Shown here one piece after another: positions 9,203-19,344 of a stretch of DNA of 64,000 nucleotides. The notes beneath the pieces were generated by a model, which worked only from the letters and a program-made list of their open reading frames with translations, was not told the origin of the DNA and made no database searches. Source of the DNA: Methylobacterium aerolatum (GTDB lineage Bacteria > Pseudomonadota > Alphaproteobacteria > Rhizobiales > Beijerinckiaceae); contig NZ_BPQE01000025.1 in assembly GCF_022179085.1 (NCBI RefSeq), forward strand, positions 47,170 to 111,169, read 5' to 3'. Made by a program: the position numbers and the translations under genes. Within the stretch, counting starts at the first letter, position 1, and every line of letters starts with the position of its first letter.

Positions 9203-11320
9203 ATGTACCACGCGATCGTCTTCTTCCCGCTCATCGGCGCCCTGACCGCCGGCCTGTTCGGGCGCTATCTCGGCGCGCGGGCCTGCGAGTATGTGACCAC
9301 CGCCTGCCTCGCCTTCGCGGCGCTCATTTCCTGGGGGGTGTTCCTGGAGGGTGGCCCCGAGGTGCGGGTGCAGGTGGCCACGTGGTTCACCGCCGGCGAC
9401 CTGACGGTCGATTGGGCCTTCCGCATCGACACGCTGACGCGGGTGATGCTGGTTGTCGTGACCTCGGTCTCGACCCTCGTGCACCTCTACTCCATCGGCT
9501 ACATGGAGGAGGACCCGCACCGGCCGCGCTTCTTCGCGTACCTGTCGCTGTTCACCTTCGCCATGCTGATGCTGGTGACGGCGGACAACCTCGTGCAGAT
9601 GTTCTTCGGCTGGGAGGGCGTGGGTCTCGCCTCCTACCTGCTGATCGGCTTCTGGTACGAGAAGCCCTCGGCCAACGCCGCCGCGATGAAGGCCTTCATC
9701 GTCAACCGCGTGGGCGACCTCGGCTTCTCGCTCGGCATCTTCCTCGTCTTCGTGCTGTTCGGCTCGGTGGCCTTCGACGGGATCTTCCCGAAGGTCGACA
9801 CCGTGAAGGACCTGACCTTCCACTTCCTGGGCTACGACTGGAACGCCCTGACGCTCGCCTGCCTGCTCCTCTTCATGGGCGCCATGGGCAAGTCGGCGCA
9901 GTTCCTGCTGCACACGTGGTTGCCGGACGCGATGGAGGGCCCGACCCCGGTCTCCGCCCTCATCCACGCCGCCACCATGGTGACGGCGGGCGTGTTCATG
10001 GTCGCCCGGCTCTCGCCGCTCTTCGAGCTGGCGCCCAACGCGCTGATCGTCGTCACCGTGATCGGCGGCATCACCGCCTTCTTCGCGGCCACCGTCGGCC
10101 TCGTGCAGAACGACATCAAGCGCGTGATCGCGTATTCGACCTGCTCGCAGCTCGGCTACATGTTCGTGGCGCTCGGCGTCGGCGCCTACTCGGCGGGCGT
10201 ATTCCACCTGTTCACCCACGCCTTCTTCAAGGCGCTGCTGTTCCTTGGGGCCGGCTCGGTCATCCACGCGATGCACCACGAGCAGGACATGCGGAACATG
10301 GGGGCGCTGCGCCGCTACATCCCCTTCACCTGCGCGATGATGGCGATCGGCACCCTGGCGCTGATCGGCTTCCCCTTCACCGCCGGCTACTACTCGAAGG
10401 ACGCGATCATCGAGGCGGCCTACGCCTCGACCCGGCCGGGCCACACCCTGGCCTTCCTGTGCACGGTGATCGCGGCCTTCTTCACCTCGTTCTACTCCTG
10501 GCGCCTGTTCTTCCTGACCTTCGAGGGTCCGGCGCGCTGGGGCGTGCACGCCCACCACGGGCACCACGACGACCACGCCCATCCCGCGGTCGTCCATTCC
10601 ACGATGGCCCACGAGGCGGACGGCGCGCCGGGCCACACCGAGGGCGTCGCCCACGACGACAAGGGCTCGGACATCGAGCCCGCGCACCACAGCGACCTCG
10701 TGGCGGACGACCATCACGGCCACGGCCATCACGGCGATCACACGCCGCACGAGAGCCCGCTGGTGATGACGATCCCGCTCGCGGTGCTCGCCTTCGGCGC
10801 GCTCTTCGCCGGCCTGATCTTCAAGAACCGGTTCATCGGCGAGGGCATGGAGGCGTTCTGGGGCCACGCCCTGGCGCACGGCCCCGAGAACCACATCATG
10901 CACGACATCCACCACGTGCCGGCGCTGGTGTCCTACCTGCCGTTCATCATGCTGGTCGGCGGATTCGTCGTCGCCTTCTGGATGTATATCTCGCAGCCGA
11001 AGCTGCCGGGCGAGCTCGCCGCGCAACAGCCGACGCTGTACCGCTTCCTGCTCAACAAGTGGTACGTCGACGAGATCTACGACACGATCTTCGTGAAGCC
11101 CGCCAAGAAGTTCGGCCTCTTCCTGTGGAAGGAGGGCGACGGGCGGATCATCGACGGGTTCGGGCCCAACGGCGTGGCCGCCCGCGTGGTGGACGTCACC
11201 CGCGGCGTGGTCCGCCTCCAGACCGGCTACGTCTACCACTACGCCTTCGTCATGCTCATCGGTGTCGCCGGCTTCATCAGCTGGTACCTGATGTCCGGCC
11301 TTCCCAAGGGTGGCCACTGA
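9203..11320 (+). CDS. nuoL: NADH-quinone oxidoreductase subunit L with His-rich loop
   Basis: ND5-type distal proton-pumping subunit, 705 aa, homologous to Mrp antiporters. Conserved segments include [38 protein letters not shown] and [15 protein letters not shown] large hydrophilic insertion between membrane spans, residues about 448-516, holds about 20 histidines among Asp, Glu and Gly. The C-terminal part continues with further spans and the lateral-helix region. The loop keeps the frame and base composition of its neighbours, so it is a real part of the protein. It may bind metal, but nothing in the sequence proves it. Confidence 0.97.
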   Translation: MYHAIVFFPLIGALTAGLFGRYLGARACEYVTTACLAFAALISWGVFLEGGPEVRVQVATWFTAGDLTVDWAFRIDTLTRVMLVVVTSVSTLVHLYSIGYMEEDPHRPRFFAYLSLFTFAMLMLVTADNLVQMFFGWEGVGLASYLLIGFWYEKPSANAAAMKAFIVNRVGDLGFSLGIFLVFVLFGSVAFDGIFPKVDTVKDLTFHFLGYDWNALTLACLLLFMGAMGKSAQFLLHTWLPDAMEGPTPVSALIHAATMVTAGVFMVARLSPLFELAPNALIVVTVIGGITAFFAATVGLVQNDIKRVIAYSTCSQLGYMFVALGVGAYSAGVFHLFTHAFFKALLFLGAGSVIHAMHHEQDMRNMGALRRYIPFTCAMMAIGTLALIGFPFTAGYYSKDAIIEAAYASTRPGHTLAFLCTVIAAFFTSFYSWRLFFLTFEGPARWGVHAHHGHHDDHAHPAVVHSTMAHEADGAPGHTEGVAHDDKGSDIEPAHHSDLVADDHHGHGHHGDHTPHESPLVMTIPLAVLAFGALFAGLIFKNRFIGEGMEAFWGHALAHGPENHIMHDIHHVPALVSYLPFIMLVGGFVVAFWMYISQPKLPGELAAQQPTLYRFLLNKWYVDEIYDTIFVKPAKKFGLFLWKEGDGRIIDGFGPNGVAARVVDVTRGVVRLQTGYVYHYAFVMLIGVAGFISWYLMSGLPKGGH

Positions 11321-11379
11321 TGCGTCGGACTCGGACGGATCGGCCTTCCCTGCGGCAGGCAGAGGGGAATACCAAGTAA

Positions 11380-12900
11380 ATGTTCGGCCTCGGCATCCTC
11401 TCCGGTCTGCTGATCGTGCCCCTGTGCGGGGCGGCTTTCATCCTCACGCTGAACGGCGACGAGGAGGCGGTGGCGCGCAACAGCCGCTGGGCCGCGCTGG
11501 CAACCACGATCGTCACCTTCCTCCTCTCCCTGGTGGCGTGGTCGCGCTACGATGCCACCTCGTCGAGCTTCCAGCTCGTGGAGAGCCACGTGTGGCTCGC
11601 CGAGACCATCCGCTTCAAGCTCGGCGTCGACGGCTTCTCCATGCCGCTCGTGCTGCTGACCACCTTCCTGATGCCGTTCTGCATCGGCGCCTCCTGGCAC
11701 TCGATCCACACCCGCGTGAAGGAATACTTCGTCGCCTTCCTGGTCCTCGAGACCACGATGATCGGCGTGTTCCAGGCGCTGGACCTCGTGCTGTTCTACC
11801 TGTTCTTCGAGGCTGGCCTGATCCCGATGTTCCTCATCATCGGCATCTGGGGCGGTCAGCGCCGGATCTACGCCAGCTTCAAGTTCTTCCTGTACACGCT
11901 GCTCGGCTCGGTGCTGATGCTGCTCGCCATCATGGCGATGTACTGGGAGGCCGGCACGACCGACATCCCGACCCTGCTCCAGCACCGCTTCCCGGTGGGG
12001 ATGCAGTGGTGGCTGTGGCTCGCCTTCTTCGCCTCATTCGCGGTGAAGATGCCGATGTGGCCTGTCCACACCTGGCTGCCCGACGCTCACGTGGAGGCGC
12101 CCACCGCAGGCTCTGTGATCCTGGCCGGCATCCTCCTCAAGCTCGGCGGCTACGGCTTCATCCGGGTGTCGATCCCGATGTTCCCGGAGGCGAGCCACGA
12201 GTTCGCCCCGCTGGTCTTCGCCCTTTCGGTGATCGCGATCATCTTCACCTCGCTCACCGCGATGATGCAGACCGACATCAAGAAGCTGATCGCCTACTCG
12301 TCGGTCGCCCATATGGGCTTCGTGACCCTCGGCCTGTTCACCCTGAACGAGCAGGGCATCCAGGGCGCGATGTTCCTGATGATCTCGCACGGGATCGTCT
12401 CCGGCGCGCTCTTCCTCTGCGTCGGCGTGGTCTACGACCGGATCCACACCCGCGAGATCGCGGCCTATGGCGGCCTCGTGAAGCGGATGCCACTCTACGC
12501 CGTAGCGATGATGGTGTTCACCATGGCCAATGTCGGCCTGCCGGGCACGTCCGGCTTCGTCGGTGAGTTCCTGTCGATGATGGGGGCGTTCAAGGCCAAC
12601 CCGACGGTCGCCTTCTTCTCGACCTTCGGCATCATCCTGTCGGCGGGCTACGCCCTGTGGCTCTACGCCCGGGTGATCTACGGGAAGCTGGAGAAGCCCA
12701 ATCTCCAGGGCATCATGGATCTCGACAACCGCGAGAAGCTCATCCTCGCCCCCCTCGTCGCCCTGACAATCTATTACGGCGTGCATCCTGCGCCCGTGCT
12801 CGACGTGTTCGCGCCCTCCACCGAGGCGCTGATGGCGAGCATGAAGGCCGCGCTCGCCAACACCCAGACCGCGGCGGCCGCGCTGCCGGTCCCGCGCTGA
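11380..12900 (+). CDS. nuoM: NADH-quinone oxidoreductase subunit M
   Basis: ND4-type proton-pumping membrane subunit, 506 aa. Diagnostic segments are [18 protein letters not shown], containing the conserved antiporter glutamate, and [20 protein letters not shown]. It has many hydrophobic helices and normal length. The start ATGTTCGGCCTCGGC at 11380 lies 59 bp after nuoL. The stop is followed after 11 bp by nuoN, indicating continuous transcription of the membrane-arm genes. Confidence 0.97.
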   Translation: MFGLGILSGLLIVPLCGAAFILTLNGDEEAVARNSRWAALATTIVTFLLSLVAWSRYDATSSSFQLVESHVWLAETIRFKLGVDGFSMPLVLLTTFLMPFCIGASWHSIHTRVKEYFVAFLVLETTMIGVFQALDLVLFYLFFEAGLIPMFLIIGIWGGQRRIYASFKFFLYTLLGSVLMLLAIMAMYWEAGTTDIPTLLQHRFPVGMQWWLWLAFFASFAVKMPMWPVHTWLPDAHVEAPTAGSVILAGILLKLGGYGFIRVSIPMFPEASHEFAPLVFALSVIAIIFTSLTAMMQTDIKKLIAYSSVAHMGFVTLGLFTLNEQGIQGAMFLMISHGIVSGALFLCVGVVYDRIHTREIAAYGGLVKRMPLYAVAMMVFTMANVGLPGTSGFVGEFLSMMGAFKANPTVAFFSTFGIILSAGYALWLYARVIYGKLEKPNLQGIMDLDNREKLILAPLVALTIYYGVHPAPVLDVFAPSTEALMASMKAALANTQTAAAALPVPR

Positions 12901-12911
12901 AGGCCGCCCCG

Positions 12912-14357
12912 ATGCCGACCGTCCACGCCGCCCTCCCGTCCCTCTCGCCGCTGATGCCCGAGTTGATCCTCGGCATCGGGGTGCTGCTCCTCATCCTCTA
13001 CGGGGCGTGGCGCGGCGAGCGCTCCGCCGAGAGCGTGAGCGTCGGGGCGCTGGTGCTCCTCCTCGTCGCCCTGTTCGCGGTGCTGTCGCAGCCGGCGAGC
13101 GGCCGGGTCACGACCCTGTCCGGCGCCTTCGTGTCGGACCCGTTCTCGAAGGTGATGAAGTCGCTGGTGCTGCTCGGCTCCTCGGCGACGATCCTGCTCG
13201 CCCACGACTACTTCAAGCGCGAGCGCATCGACCGGTTCGAGTTCCCGGTGCTGATCGTGCTGTGCACCATCGGCATGATGGTGATGGTCTCGGCCAACGA
13301 CCTCATCGCCCTCTATCTCGGCCTGGAGCTGCAATCGCTCGCGGCCTACGTCATCGCCGCCTTCCACCGGGACGACGCCCGCTCCACCGAGGCGGGGCTG
13401 AAGTACTTCGTGCTCGGCGCCCTCTCCTCGGGGATGCTGCTCTACGGCTCGTCGCTGATCTACGGCTTCACCGGCACGGTCTCCTTCCCCGGCATCGTCT
13501 CGGCCCTGAACGACCAGGCGGGCGCGGGCATCGTGCTCGGCATCGTGTTCGTGGCGGCGGGCGTGTGCTTCAAGATGTCGGCGGTGCCGTTCCACATGTG
13601 GACGCCCGACGTCTACGAGGGCTCGCCGACGCCGGTGACGGCCTTCTTCGCCGCCGCACCGAAGATGGCGGCGGTCTCCATGACGGTGCGGGTGTTCATC
13701 GGCGCCCTGCCGGACGTCACGGCGGTCTGGCAGCAGATCTTCGTGTTCGTCTCCATCGTCTCGATGGCGCTCGGCTCCTTCGCGGCCATCGGCCAGCGGT
13801 CGATCAAGCGGCTGATGGCCTATTCCTCGATCGCCAACATCGGCTACGCGCTGATCGGCCTTGCCTCGGGCTCGCAGGAGGGGATCCAGGGCCTCGTCCT
13901 GTACATGATCATCTACCTCGCGATGACGCTCGGCACCTTCGCGATCATCCTGTCGCTCCGGCGCCGGAACGTGATGTTCGAGTCCATCGACGACCTCTCG
14001 GGCCTGTCGCGGACCCATCCCTGGCTCGCCTTCTGCCTCGCGGCGATGATGTTCTCGCTGGCCGGCATCCCGCCGCTCGCCGGGTTCTTCGCGAAGTTCT
14101 ACGTCTTCGCGGCGGCCATCAAGGCGGGGCTGGTGACGCTGGCGGTGATCGGCGTCGTGACCAGCGTGGTGGGCGCCTACTACTACCTGCGCATCGTCAA
14201 GATCATGTACTTCGACGAGCCGAAGGAGCGCTACGAGGCCATGGCGCCGGGCCTGCGGGTGGTGCTGGCCCTGTCGAGCCTGGTGGTGATCCTGTTCGTG
14301 GTGATCCCGGACCCGCTGCGGGCCGCCGCCGCGAACGCCGCGAAGTCGTTGTTCTGA
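12912..14357 (+). CDS. nuoN: NADH-quinone oxidoreductase subunit N
   Basis: ND2-type proton-pumping membrane subunit, 481 aa, the last gene of the nuo operon. Conserved segments include LYLGLELQSLAAYVIAAF, CFKMSAVPFHMWTPDVYEGS and YSSIANIGYALIGLA. The frame is open far upstream into nuoM, but the ATG at 12912 gives MPTVHAALPSLSPLMPELIL, the family-like N-terminus, and avoids overlap. A family B multi-hairpin element starts 6 bp after the stop and separates nuoN from birA. Confidence 0.96.
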   Translation: MPTVHAALPSLSPLMPELILGIGVLLLILYGAWRGERSAESVSVGALVLLLVALFAVLSQPASGRVTTLSGAFVSDPFSKVMKSLVLLGSSATILLAHDYFKRERIDRFEFPVLIVLCTIGMMVMVSANDLIALYLGLELQSLAAYVIAAFHRDDARSTEAGLKYFVLGALSSGMLLYGSSLIYGFTGTVSFPGIVSALNDQAGAGIVLGIVFVAAGVCFKMSAVPFHMWTPDVYEGSPTPVTAFFAAAPKMAAVSMTVRVFIGALPDVTAVWQQIFVFVSIVSMALGSFAAIGQRSIKRLMAYSSIANIGYALIGLASGSQEGIQGLVLYMIIYLAMTLGTFAIILSLRRRNVMFESIDDLSGLSRTHPWLAFCLAAMMFSLAGIPPLAGFFAKFYVFAAAIKAGLVTLAVIGVVTSVVGAYYYLRIVKIMYFDEPKERYEAMAPGLRVVLALSSLVVILFVVIPDPLRAAAANAAKSLF

Positions 14358-14363
14358 AAACGG

Positions 14364-14468
14364 GGATCCCAAAGGGCGTCACGCCCTTTGGCGGGTGCAG
14401 GGCAGAGTCCTGCGGAAGCCAGGGACCTCGCCCCTGGACCCCACTAAAGGACGTGTCCTTTGGGATCC
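14364..14468. repeat. Family B multi-hairpin repeat, copy 1 (nuoN-birA)
   Basis: About 105 bp that starts GGATCCCAAAGGGCG and ends CTTTGGGATCC. Inside are nested small palindromes (AAAGGGCGTCACGCCCTTT, CAGGGCAGAGTCCTG, and CAGGGACCTCGCCCCTG). It is related to five other copies in the window. It lies between co-directional genes at the end of the nuo operon and may reduce read-through. Confidence 0.85.
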
Positions 14469-14484
14469 TGGTATAGGATTGAGA

Positions 14485-15303
14485 GTGGCCTATCGCCTCG
14501 GGGAGGCGGCGCGGGCGGCGGGGCACCGGCTCCACGTCCATGATCGTCTCGGTTCCACCAACACCGAAGCCCTGGAACGGGCGCGCGCCGGGGAAACCGG
14601 GCCGCTCTGGGTCGTCGCGCACCGGCAGGAGGCCGGCCGCGGCCGCCGGGGCAACGTCTGGGCGTCCCTGCCCGGCAACCTCACTGCCAGTGTCCTGTGG
14701 CCGGTGGCGGGGGTGGCGCCGGACCATCTGGCGGAGCTCGGCTTCGTGGCGGGGGTGGCGCTGGCGGACGCGGTGGAGGCGACCTGCGGCACCCTGCCGG
14801 GCTGGGATCGCCGGGATCCCACCCGATCTGTGCGCCTCAAGTGGCCGAACGACCTGCTGCGCGGCGGCGCCAAGCTCGCGGGGCTCCTGCTGGAGGCGGA
14901 GGTCCTGCCGGGCGGGCGACGGGCGGTGGTGATCGGGTTCGGCGTCAACGTCGCCGCCGCACCGGAGGGCTTGCCCGTCAAGGGGATACCCCCCACGAGT
15001 CTCGCCGCGGCGGGTTACGTCGGCGGCCCGGAAGCGCTACTGAACCATCTCTCCGACCAGATGGCGGCGCAGGCGCGCGCCTGGAACGGAGGCACGGATT
15101 TCACCCGCATCCGCGAGCGCTGGCTCGCGCGGGCCGCCGGTCTCGGCTGCGAGATCGCCGTGGCCAGCGGGGAACGGGTCCTGCGGGGCCGGTTCGACAC
15201 GATCGACGAGGGGGGGCGGCTCGTGATCCTCGGCCCCGACGAGGCCCGGCACGTCGTGACCGCCGGGGACGTACATTTTGGAACGGCCGCGACGGCGGCC
15301 TGA
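14485..15303 (+). CDS. birA: Biotin--[acetyl-CoA-carboxylase] ligase
   Basis: This enzyme attaches biotin to carboxylase carrier proteins via biotinyl-AMP. GSTNTEAL, the glycine-rich GRGRRGNVW segment (biotinyl-5'-AMP loop) and SVRLKWPNDLL are family motifs. There is no N-terminal winged-helix domain, so it is a mono-functional ligase without the repressor part found in E. coli BirA. The frame runs upstream into the family B repeat. I take the GTG at 14485 (272 aa), preceded by AGGA six bases earlier; a TTG at 14479 is the alternative. Its place right after nuoN and before rnj is typical of alphaproteobacteria. Confidence 0.9.
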   Translation: MAYRLGEAARAAGHRLHVHDRLGSTNTEALERARAGETGPLWVVAHRQEAGRGRRGNVWASLPGNLTASVLWPVAGVAPDHLAELGFVAGVALADAVEATCGTLPGWDRRDPTRSVRLKWPNDLLRGGAKLAGLLLEAEVLPGGRRAVVIGFGVNVAAAPEGLPVKGIPPTSLAAAGYVGGPEALLNHLSDQMAAQARAWNGGTDFTRIRERWLARAAGLGCEIAVASGERVLRGRFDTIDEGGRLVILGPDEARHVVTAGDVHFGTAATAA

Positions 15304-15319
15304 GTTTGGACGACGACAG

Positions 15320-16993
15320 ATGGCATCAGGACAGGAGGAGCTCGTCTTCCTGCCGCTCGGCGGCGTGGGCGAGATCGGGATGAACGCGGCCCTCTACGGC
15401 TTCGGGCCGGCGAAGGGCCGCAAATGGATCATGGTCGATTGCGGGATGGGGTTCGCGGGTGAAGAGGCGATGCCCGGCGTCGACCTCATGTTCCCCGATC
15501 TCTCCTTCATCGAGGAGCGGCGGAAGGATCTGCTCGGCATCTTCATCACCCACGCGCACGAGGACCATATCGGCGCCATCGCGGAATTGTGGCCGCGCCT
15601 GCGGGTGCCGGTCTACGCCACGCGCTTCGCCAAGAGCCTGATCGAGACCCGGCGCCTCTCGGAGCCGGGCGCCCCGAAGGTCGACCTGCGGGAGATCAAG
15701 CCGGGCCGCCGCCAGACCGTCGGCCCCTTCGAGATCGAGTTCGTGCCGGTGGCCCACTCGATCCCCGAATCGAACGCGGTGGCGATCCGCACGGCGGCGG
15801 GCCTCGTGGTCCACACGGGCGACTGGAAGGTCGATCCGTCGCCGGTGGCGGGCAACGTCACCTCGCCGGAGGCCTTCACCGCGCTCGGCGACGAGGGCAT
15901 CCTGGCGCTGGTCTGCGATTCGACCAACGTGGTCCGCGAGGGCTTCTCGCCGAGCGAGACCGAGGTCGCCGCCACCCTCAAGGACCTGGTCGCGAACGCC
16001 CCCCACCGGGTGGCCGTGACCACCTTCGCCTCGAACGTCGCCCGCATCCGGGCCGTGGCCGAGGCGGCTCAGGCCTGCGGCCGCGAGGTCATCGCGGTGG
16101 GCCGGGCCATGGACCGGGTGATCGACGTGGCGCGCGAGTGCGGCTACCTCGACGGCCTGCCCGAGTTCCGCCGGGCGGATTCGTGGAAGAGCCTGCCGCG
16201 CGAGCGGGTGGTGGCGCTCCTCACCGGCTCCCAGGGCGAGCCCCGGGCGGCCCTGGCCCGCGTCTCCCGCCGCGACCACCCGGACATCTCGCTCGCCGAC
16301 GGCGACCGGGTGATCTTCTCCTCGCGGGCGATCCCCGGCAACGAGCGCGACGTCGGCGCCATCATCAACGACCTGATCGAGCAGGGCGTGGAGGTCGTCA
16401 CCGACCGCACCGCCCTGGTCCACGTCTCCGGCCACCCGCGCCGGGACGAGATGGTCGAGATGTACAAGTGGACCCGGCCGCAGACGGCGATCCCGGTCCA
16501 CGGCGAGGCGCTCCACCTCGACGAGCACGCCCGCTTCGCCCGCGCCCAGGGCGTCGGCAACGTGGTGAAGGCCCGCAACGGCACGCTGGTGCGCCTCTCC
16601 CCCGGCAAGCCGGAGGTGGTGGAGCACGTGAAGTCCGGGCGCCTCTACAAGGACGGCAACGTCCTGATCGACGACAAGGACCGGGCGATCCCGGAGCGGC
16701 GCAAGCTGATGCAGGCCGGGCTGGTCTCGGTGGCCATCGCCATCGACGAGGACGGCGTGGTGCTGGGCGAGCCGGCGGTGGACATCATCGGCCTGCCGAA
16801 TCGCGGACGCGGCGGCGACGCGATGATCGACACCGTTGTCGATGCCGTCTCGCAGACCCTGCGCGGCCTCTCGCGGGGCAAGCTCAAGGACTCCGAGGGC
16901 GTCGAGAAGAGCGTCGACCGGGCCGTGCGCCAAGCGGTCAACGAGGTGTGGGGCAAGAAGCCCGCCTGCCACGTGCAGGTTGTGGAGGTGTGA
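15320..16993 (+). CDS. rnj: Ribonuclease J (beta-CASP family)
   Basis: A metallo-beta-lactamase/beta-CASP ribonuclease acting in RNA processing and decay as endo- and 5'-exonuclease. The metal-binding motif is H78-A-H80-E-D82-H83 (THAHEDH). Downstream are VHTGDWKVDPSP and SGHPRRDEM of the beta-CASP and third metal motifs. The 557-aa length fits RNase J. I chose the ATG at 15320, giving MASGQEELVFLPLGGVGEIG, over an earlier in-frame ATG that overlaps birA. Sixteen bp separate it from birA, suggesting one transcript. Confidence 0.94.
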   Translation: MASGQEELVFLPLGGVGEIGMNAALYGFGPAKGRKWIMVDCGMGFAGEEAMPGVDLMFPDLSFIEERRKDLLGIFITHAHEDHIGAIAELWPRLRVPVYATRFAKSLIETRRLSEPGAPKVDLREIKPGRRQTVGPFEIEFVPVAHSIPESNAVAIRTAAGLVVHTGDWKVDPSPVAGNVTSPEAFTALGDEGILALVCDSTNVVREGFSPSETEVAATLKDLVANAPHRVAVTTFASNVARIRAVAEAAQACGREVIAVGRAMDRVIDVARECGYLDGLPEFRRADSWKSLPRERVVALLTGSQGEPRAALARVSRRDHPDISLADGDRVIFSSRAIPGNERDVGAIINDLIEQGVEVVTDRTALVHVSGHPRRDEMVEMYKWTRPQTAIPVHGEALHLDEHARFARAQGVGNVVKARNGTLVRLSPGKPEVVEHVKSGRLYKDGNVLIDDKDRAIPERRKLMQAGLVSVAIAIDEDGVVLGEPAVDIIGLPNRGRGGDAMIDTVVDAVSQTLRGLSRGKLKDSEGVEKSVDRAVRQAVNEVWGKKPACHVQVVEV

Positions 16994-17006
16994 TAGGCTC
17001 GCGCTT

Positions 17007-17117
17007 CTCCCCTCCCCCTTGTGGGGAGGGGCGGGGGTGGGGGTGGTGCCGGACGAAGCTCGGCGGTGCCGCCTGAACCACCCCCACCCCTAACCCCTCC
17101 CCACAAGGGGGAGGGGA
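17007..17117. repeat. Inverted repeat of C/G-rich type (family C) between rnj and mce
   Basis: The left arm is CTCCCCTCCCCCTTGTGGGG followed by AGGGGCGGGGGTGGGGGTGG; the right arm is the near-complement, CCACCCCCACCCC ... CCTCCCCACAAGGGGGAGGG. The arms are separated by about 35 bp. Only one copy occurs in this window. It could fold into a strong hairpin between two co-directional genes. Origin unknown. Confidence 0.8.
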
Positions 17118-17144
17118 AGAGGAACCGACAGGGAGGCAAATGGA

Positions 17145-17549
17145 ATGATCGGCCGGCTCAACCATGTGGCCATCGCGGTGAAGGACCTCGACGCCGCCAC
17201 CGCGACCTACCGCGACACGCTGGGCGCCACGGTATCCGAGGCGCTGCCGCAGCCGGATCACGGCGTCACCGTGGTGTTCGTGGAACTGCCGAACAGCAAG
17301 GTCGAGCTGATGGCGCCGCTGGGCGAGGGCTCGCCCATCGCGGCCTTCGTGGAGCGGAACCCGAACGGGGGCGTCCACCACGTCTGCTACGAGGTCGACG
17401 ACATCATCGCCGCCCGGGACAAGCTGAAGGCGCAGGGTGCGCGGGTGCTCGGCACCGGCGAGCCGAAGATTGGCGCCCACGGGAAGCCGGTCCTGTTCCT
17501 GCACCCGAAGGACTTCCTCGGCACCCTGGTGGAGCTGGAGCAGGTGTGA
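17145..17549 (+). CDS. mce: Methylmalonyl-CoA epimerase
   Basis: A vicinal-oxygen-chelate fold enzyme (134 aa) that interconverts (2R)- and (2S)-methylmalonyl-CoA. Visible signatures are MIGRLNHVAIAVKDL with a metal-binding His at 7, GGVHHVCYEVDD with further histidines, and the C-terminal GTLVELEQV containing the last metal ligand. Length is typical. It follows rnj after the family C repeat and overlaps or abuts the DUF1467 gene. In methylotrophs of this group the reaction serves the ethylmalonyl-CoA pathway for glyoxylate regeneration as well as propionyl-CoA use. Confidence 0.93.
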   Translation: MIGRLNHVAIAVKDLDAATATYRDTLGATVSEALPQPDHGVTVVFVELPNSKVELMAPLGEGSPIAAFVERNPNGGVHHVCYEVDDIIAARDKLKAQGARVLGTGEPKIGAHGKPVLFLHPKDFLGTLVELEQV

Positions 17550-17881
17550 GCGGGCTGATGCAGGTGTTCGGGCGCTCGACGCCGGCGACCCTGGGGGCGA
17601 TGACGGTGCTCGTCGCCGCCTTCGTCGCCGTGGGGGTGAGCCTGTTCAAGCTCACGGTGGCGGGCGGCGTCGCCCTCTACTTCGTGATCTGGTGGACGCT
17701 GCTCTTCGCGATCCTGCCGATCCGCAACCAAGCGGAGACGAGGCCCGAGCACATCGTGCCCGGGCAGGATCCCGGCGCCCCGGCCCGCCCCAGGCTGCGC
17801 GAGAAGGCGATCTGGACGACCCTGCTGGCGGGCGTGGTGTTCCTCGGGGCGCTGGCCGTGTTCCCCCTGGCGGGTCTGTGA
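17546..17881 (+). CDS. DUF1467 family small membrane protein
   Basis: A small inner-membrane protein (111 aa) of unknown function. Two hydrophobic helices are visible (VLVAAFVAVGVSLFKL through YFVIWWTLLFAILPI, and the C-terminal LLAGVVFLGALAVFPL), joined by a hydrophilic stretch with HIVPGQDPGAPARPRLREKA, characteristic of DUF1467. I chose the GTG at 17546, which overlaps the mce stop in a GTGA arrangement and has GGAG six bases upstream; an ATG at 17558 is an alternative. Conserved linkage to mce suggests translational coupling but does not reveal a role. Confidence 0.8.
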   Translation: MSGLMQVFGRSTPATLGAMTVLVAAFVAVGVSLFKLTVAGGVALYFVIWWTLLFAILPIRNQAETRPEHIVPGQDPGAPARPRLREKAIWTTLLAGVVFLGALAVFPLAGL

Positions 17882-17962
17882 ATCGGCCGCGTTGACGGCG
17901 CCCTCGCCCTCCCACACCCTCGGCGGAAACCTCCCCGCGGCGGGAGGGCAGGGGAGGCAGGG

Positions 17963-19303
17963 ATGGTCGCTCTCGGGGGGGCGCGGACCGGCGCCGCGAC
18001 GGCGCGGCCGCACGGATCGGCGCAAGGGTCGGTGACGGAAACGAGGGCGGGCTGGCTCCTGCCCCTGATGCTGGCCCTGTTCTTCACCTGGGGCCTCGCC
18101 ACCGTCCTCGTCGACATCATCACGCCCAAGCTGAAGAGCCTGTTCGCCCTGAGCTATGCCGAGGCGACGCTCACGCAGTTCTGCTTCTTCCTCGCCTACG
18201 CGGTCATCTCCCTGCCGGCCGGGGCGCTGGTCGCGCGGATCGGCTATCTCCGGGGGCTGGTGCTCGGCCTGCTCGTCATGGCGGCGGGCAGCCTGATGTT
18301 CACCCCGGCCGCGAGGATCGGCGTCTATCCCCTGTTCTTGGCTGCGTTGTTCGTGATGGCCTCCGGCATCGCGGTGCTGCAGGTGGCGGCCAATCCCCTG
18401 GTGACCGGCCTCGGGGCGCCCGAGAGCGCGCCGAGCCGCCTGACCCTGGCGCAGACCTTCAATTCCCTCGGCACCACCGTCGGCCCGGCCGTCGGCGCCT
18501 GGGCGATCCTGTCCCGGGGCCCGGCGGCGCCCGCCGACCCCGCCTCCCTGACGCCGCAGGCCCTGGAGGCCGCGCGGCTCGCCGAGGCGGCGGTGCTTCA
18601 GACCCCGTTCCTGGTGATCGCGGGCGGCCTCGCCGTGCTCGCGGGCGTGTTCTGGGCCCTGCGCCACCGGATGGGGCAGGAGGGCGGACCGGACGGCGCC
18701 GAACGCTCCGGCTCCGGCATCGGGCTCGATCTGTTGCGGCGACCGCGCCTCGCCTTCGGGGCGCTGGCGATCTTCCTGTATGTCGGCGCCGAGGTCTCGA
18801 TCGGCACGCTGATGGTGAGCTACCTGGAGCAGAGGCAGGTGCTGGCGGCGAGCCCCGAGACCGCCGGACATCTCCTCAGCTTCTACTGGGGCGGCGCGCT
18901 GGTCGGGCGGATCGTCGGCAGCCTCGCCCTCCGGCGGGTGAGGGGCGCGGCGGCGCTCGCGGCCTGCGCCCTGGCGGCGGGCGGTCTCGCCACCCTCTCG
19001 GCGCTCACCGGGGGCGTGGTCTCCGGCTGGAGCCTGCTGGCGGTCGGCCTCGCCAACGCGATCCTGTTCCCGACGATCTTCGCCATGGCGATCGAGGGGC
19101 TCGGGCCGCGCACGGCACAGGGCGCGGGCATCGTCTGCGTCGCCATCGTCGGCGGGGCGGTGGTGCCCGTGATCACCGGGGCGCTGGCCGACCGGGTCGG
19201 CCTCCAGGCGGCCCTGGCGGCGCCCATCGCCTGCTACGCCTGCATCGCGCTCTACGGGTTCGTGTCGCTGCGGGGGGCGAAGCCGGAGGTCGCCACGGCG
19301 TGA
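17963..19303 (+). CDS. MFS transporter, FucP/GlcP-like (fucose:H+ symporter family)
   Basis: A 446-aa twelve-helix major facilitator. After a 30-residue polar N-terminus the sequence LFFTWGLATVLVDIITPKLK resembles the FucP/glucose-galactose porter subfamily, as do GTTVGPAVGAW and YVGAEVSIGTLMVSYL. The probable substrate is a hexose or related sugar with protons. The start at 17963 is uncertain: GTG codons further in would remove part of the polar leader. It is not clearly in the mce transcript (81-bp gap). Substrate cannot be fixed from sequence. Confidence 0.8.
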   Translation: MVALGGARTGAATARPHGSAQGSVTETRAGWLLPLMLALFFTWGLATVLVDIITPKLKSLFALSYAEATLTQFCFFLAYAVISLPAGALVARIGYLRGLVLGLLVMAAGSLMFTPAARIGVYPLFLAALFVMASGIAVLQVAANPLVTGLGAPESAPSRLTLAQTFNSLGTTVGPAVGAWAILSRGPAAPADPASLTPQALEAARLAEAAVLQTPFLVIAGGLAVLAGVFWALRHRMGQEGGPDGAERSGSGIGLDLLRRPRLAFGALAIFLYVGAEVSIGTLMVSYLEQRQVLAASPETAGHLLSFYWGGALVGRIVGSLALRRVRGAAALAACALAAGGLATLSALTGGVVSGWSLLAVGLANAILFPTIFAMAIEGLGPRTAQGAGIVCVAIVGGAVVPVITGALADRVGLQAALAAPIACYACIALYGFVSLRGAKPEVATA

Positions 19304-19344
19304 GCGTCTGGCCGGACAGGGCACGACGGTCTCTCAGTCGCACG

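Noticed and set aside
8852-11317. 821-codon open frame on the - strand opposite nuoL
   Set aside because: The translation is a His/Asp/Glu-rich low-complexity shadow of a clear nuoL gene on the + strand.
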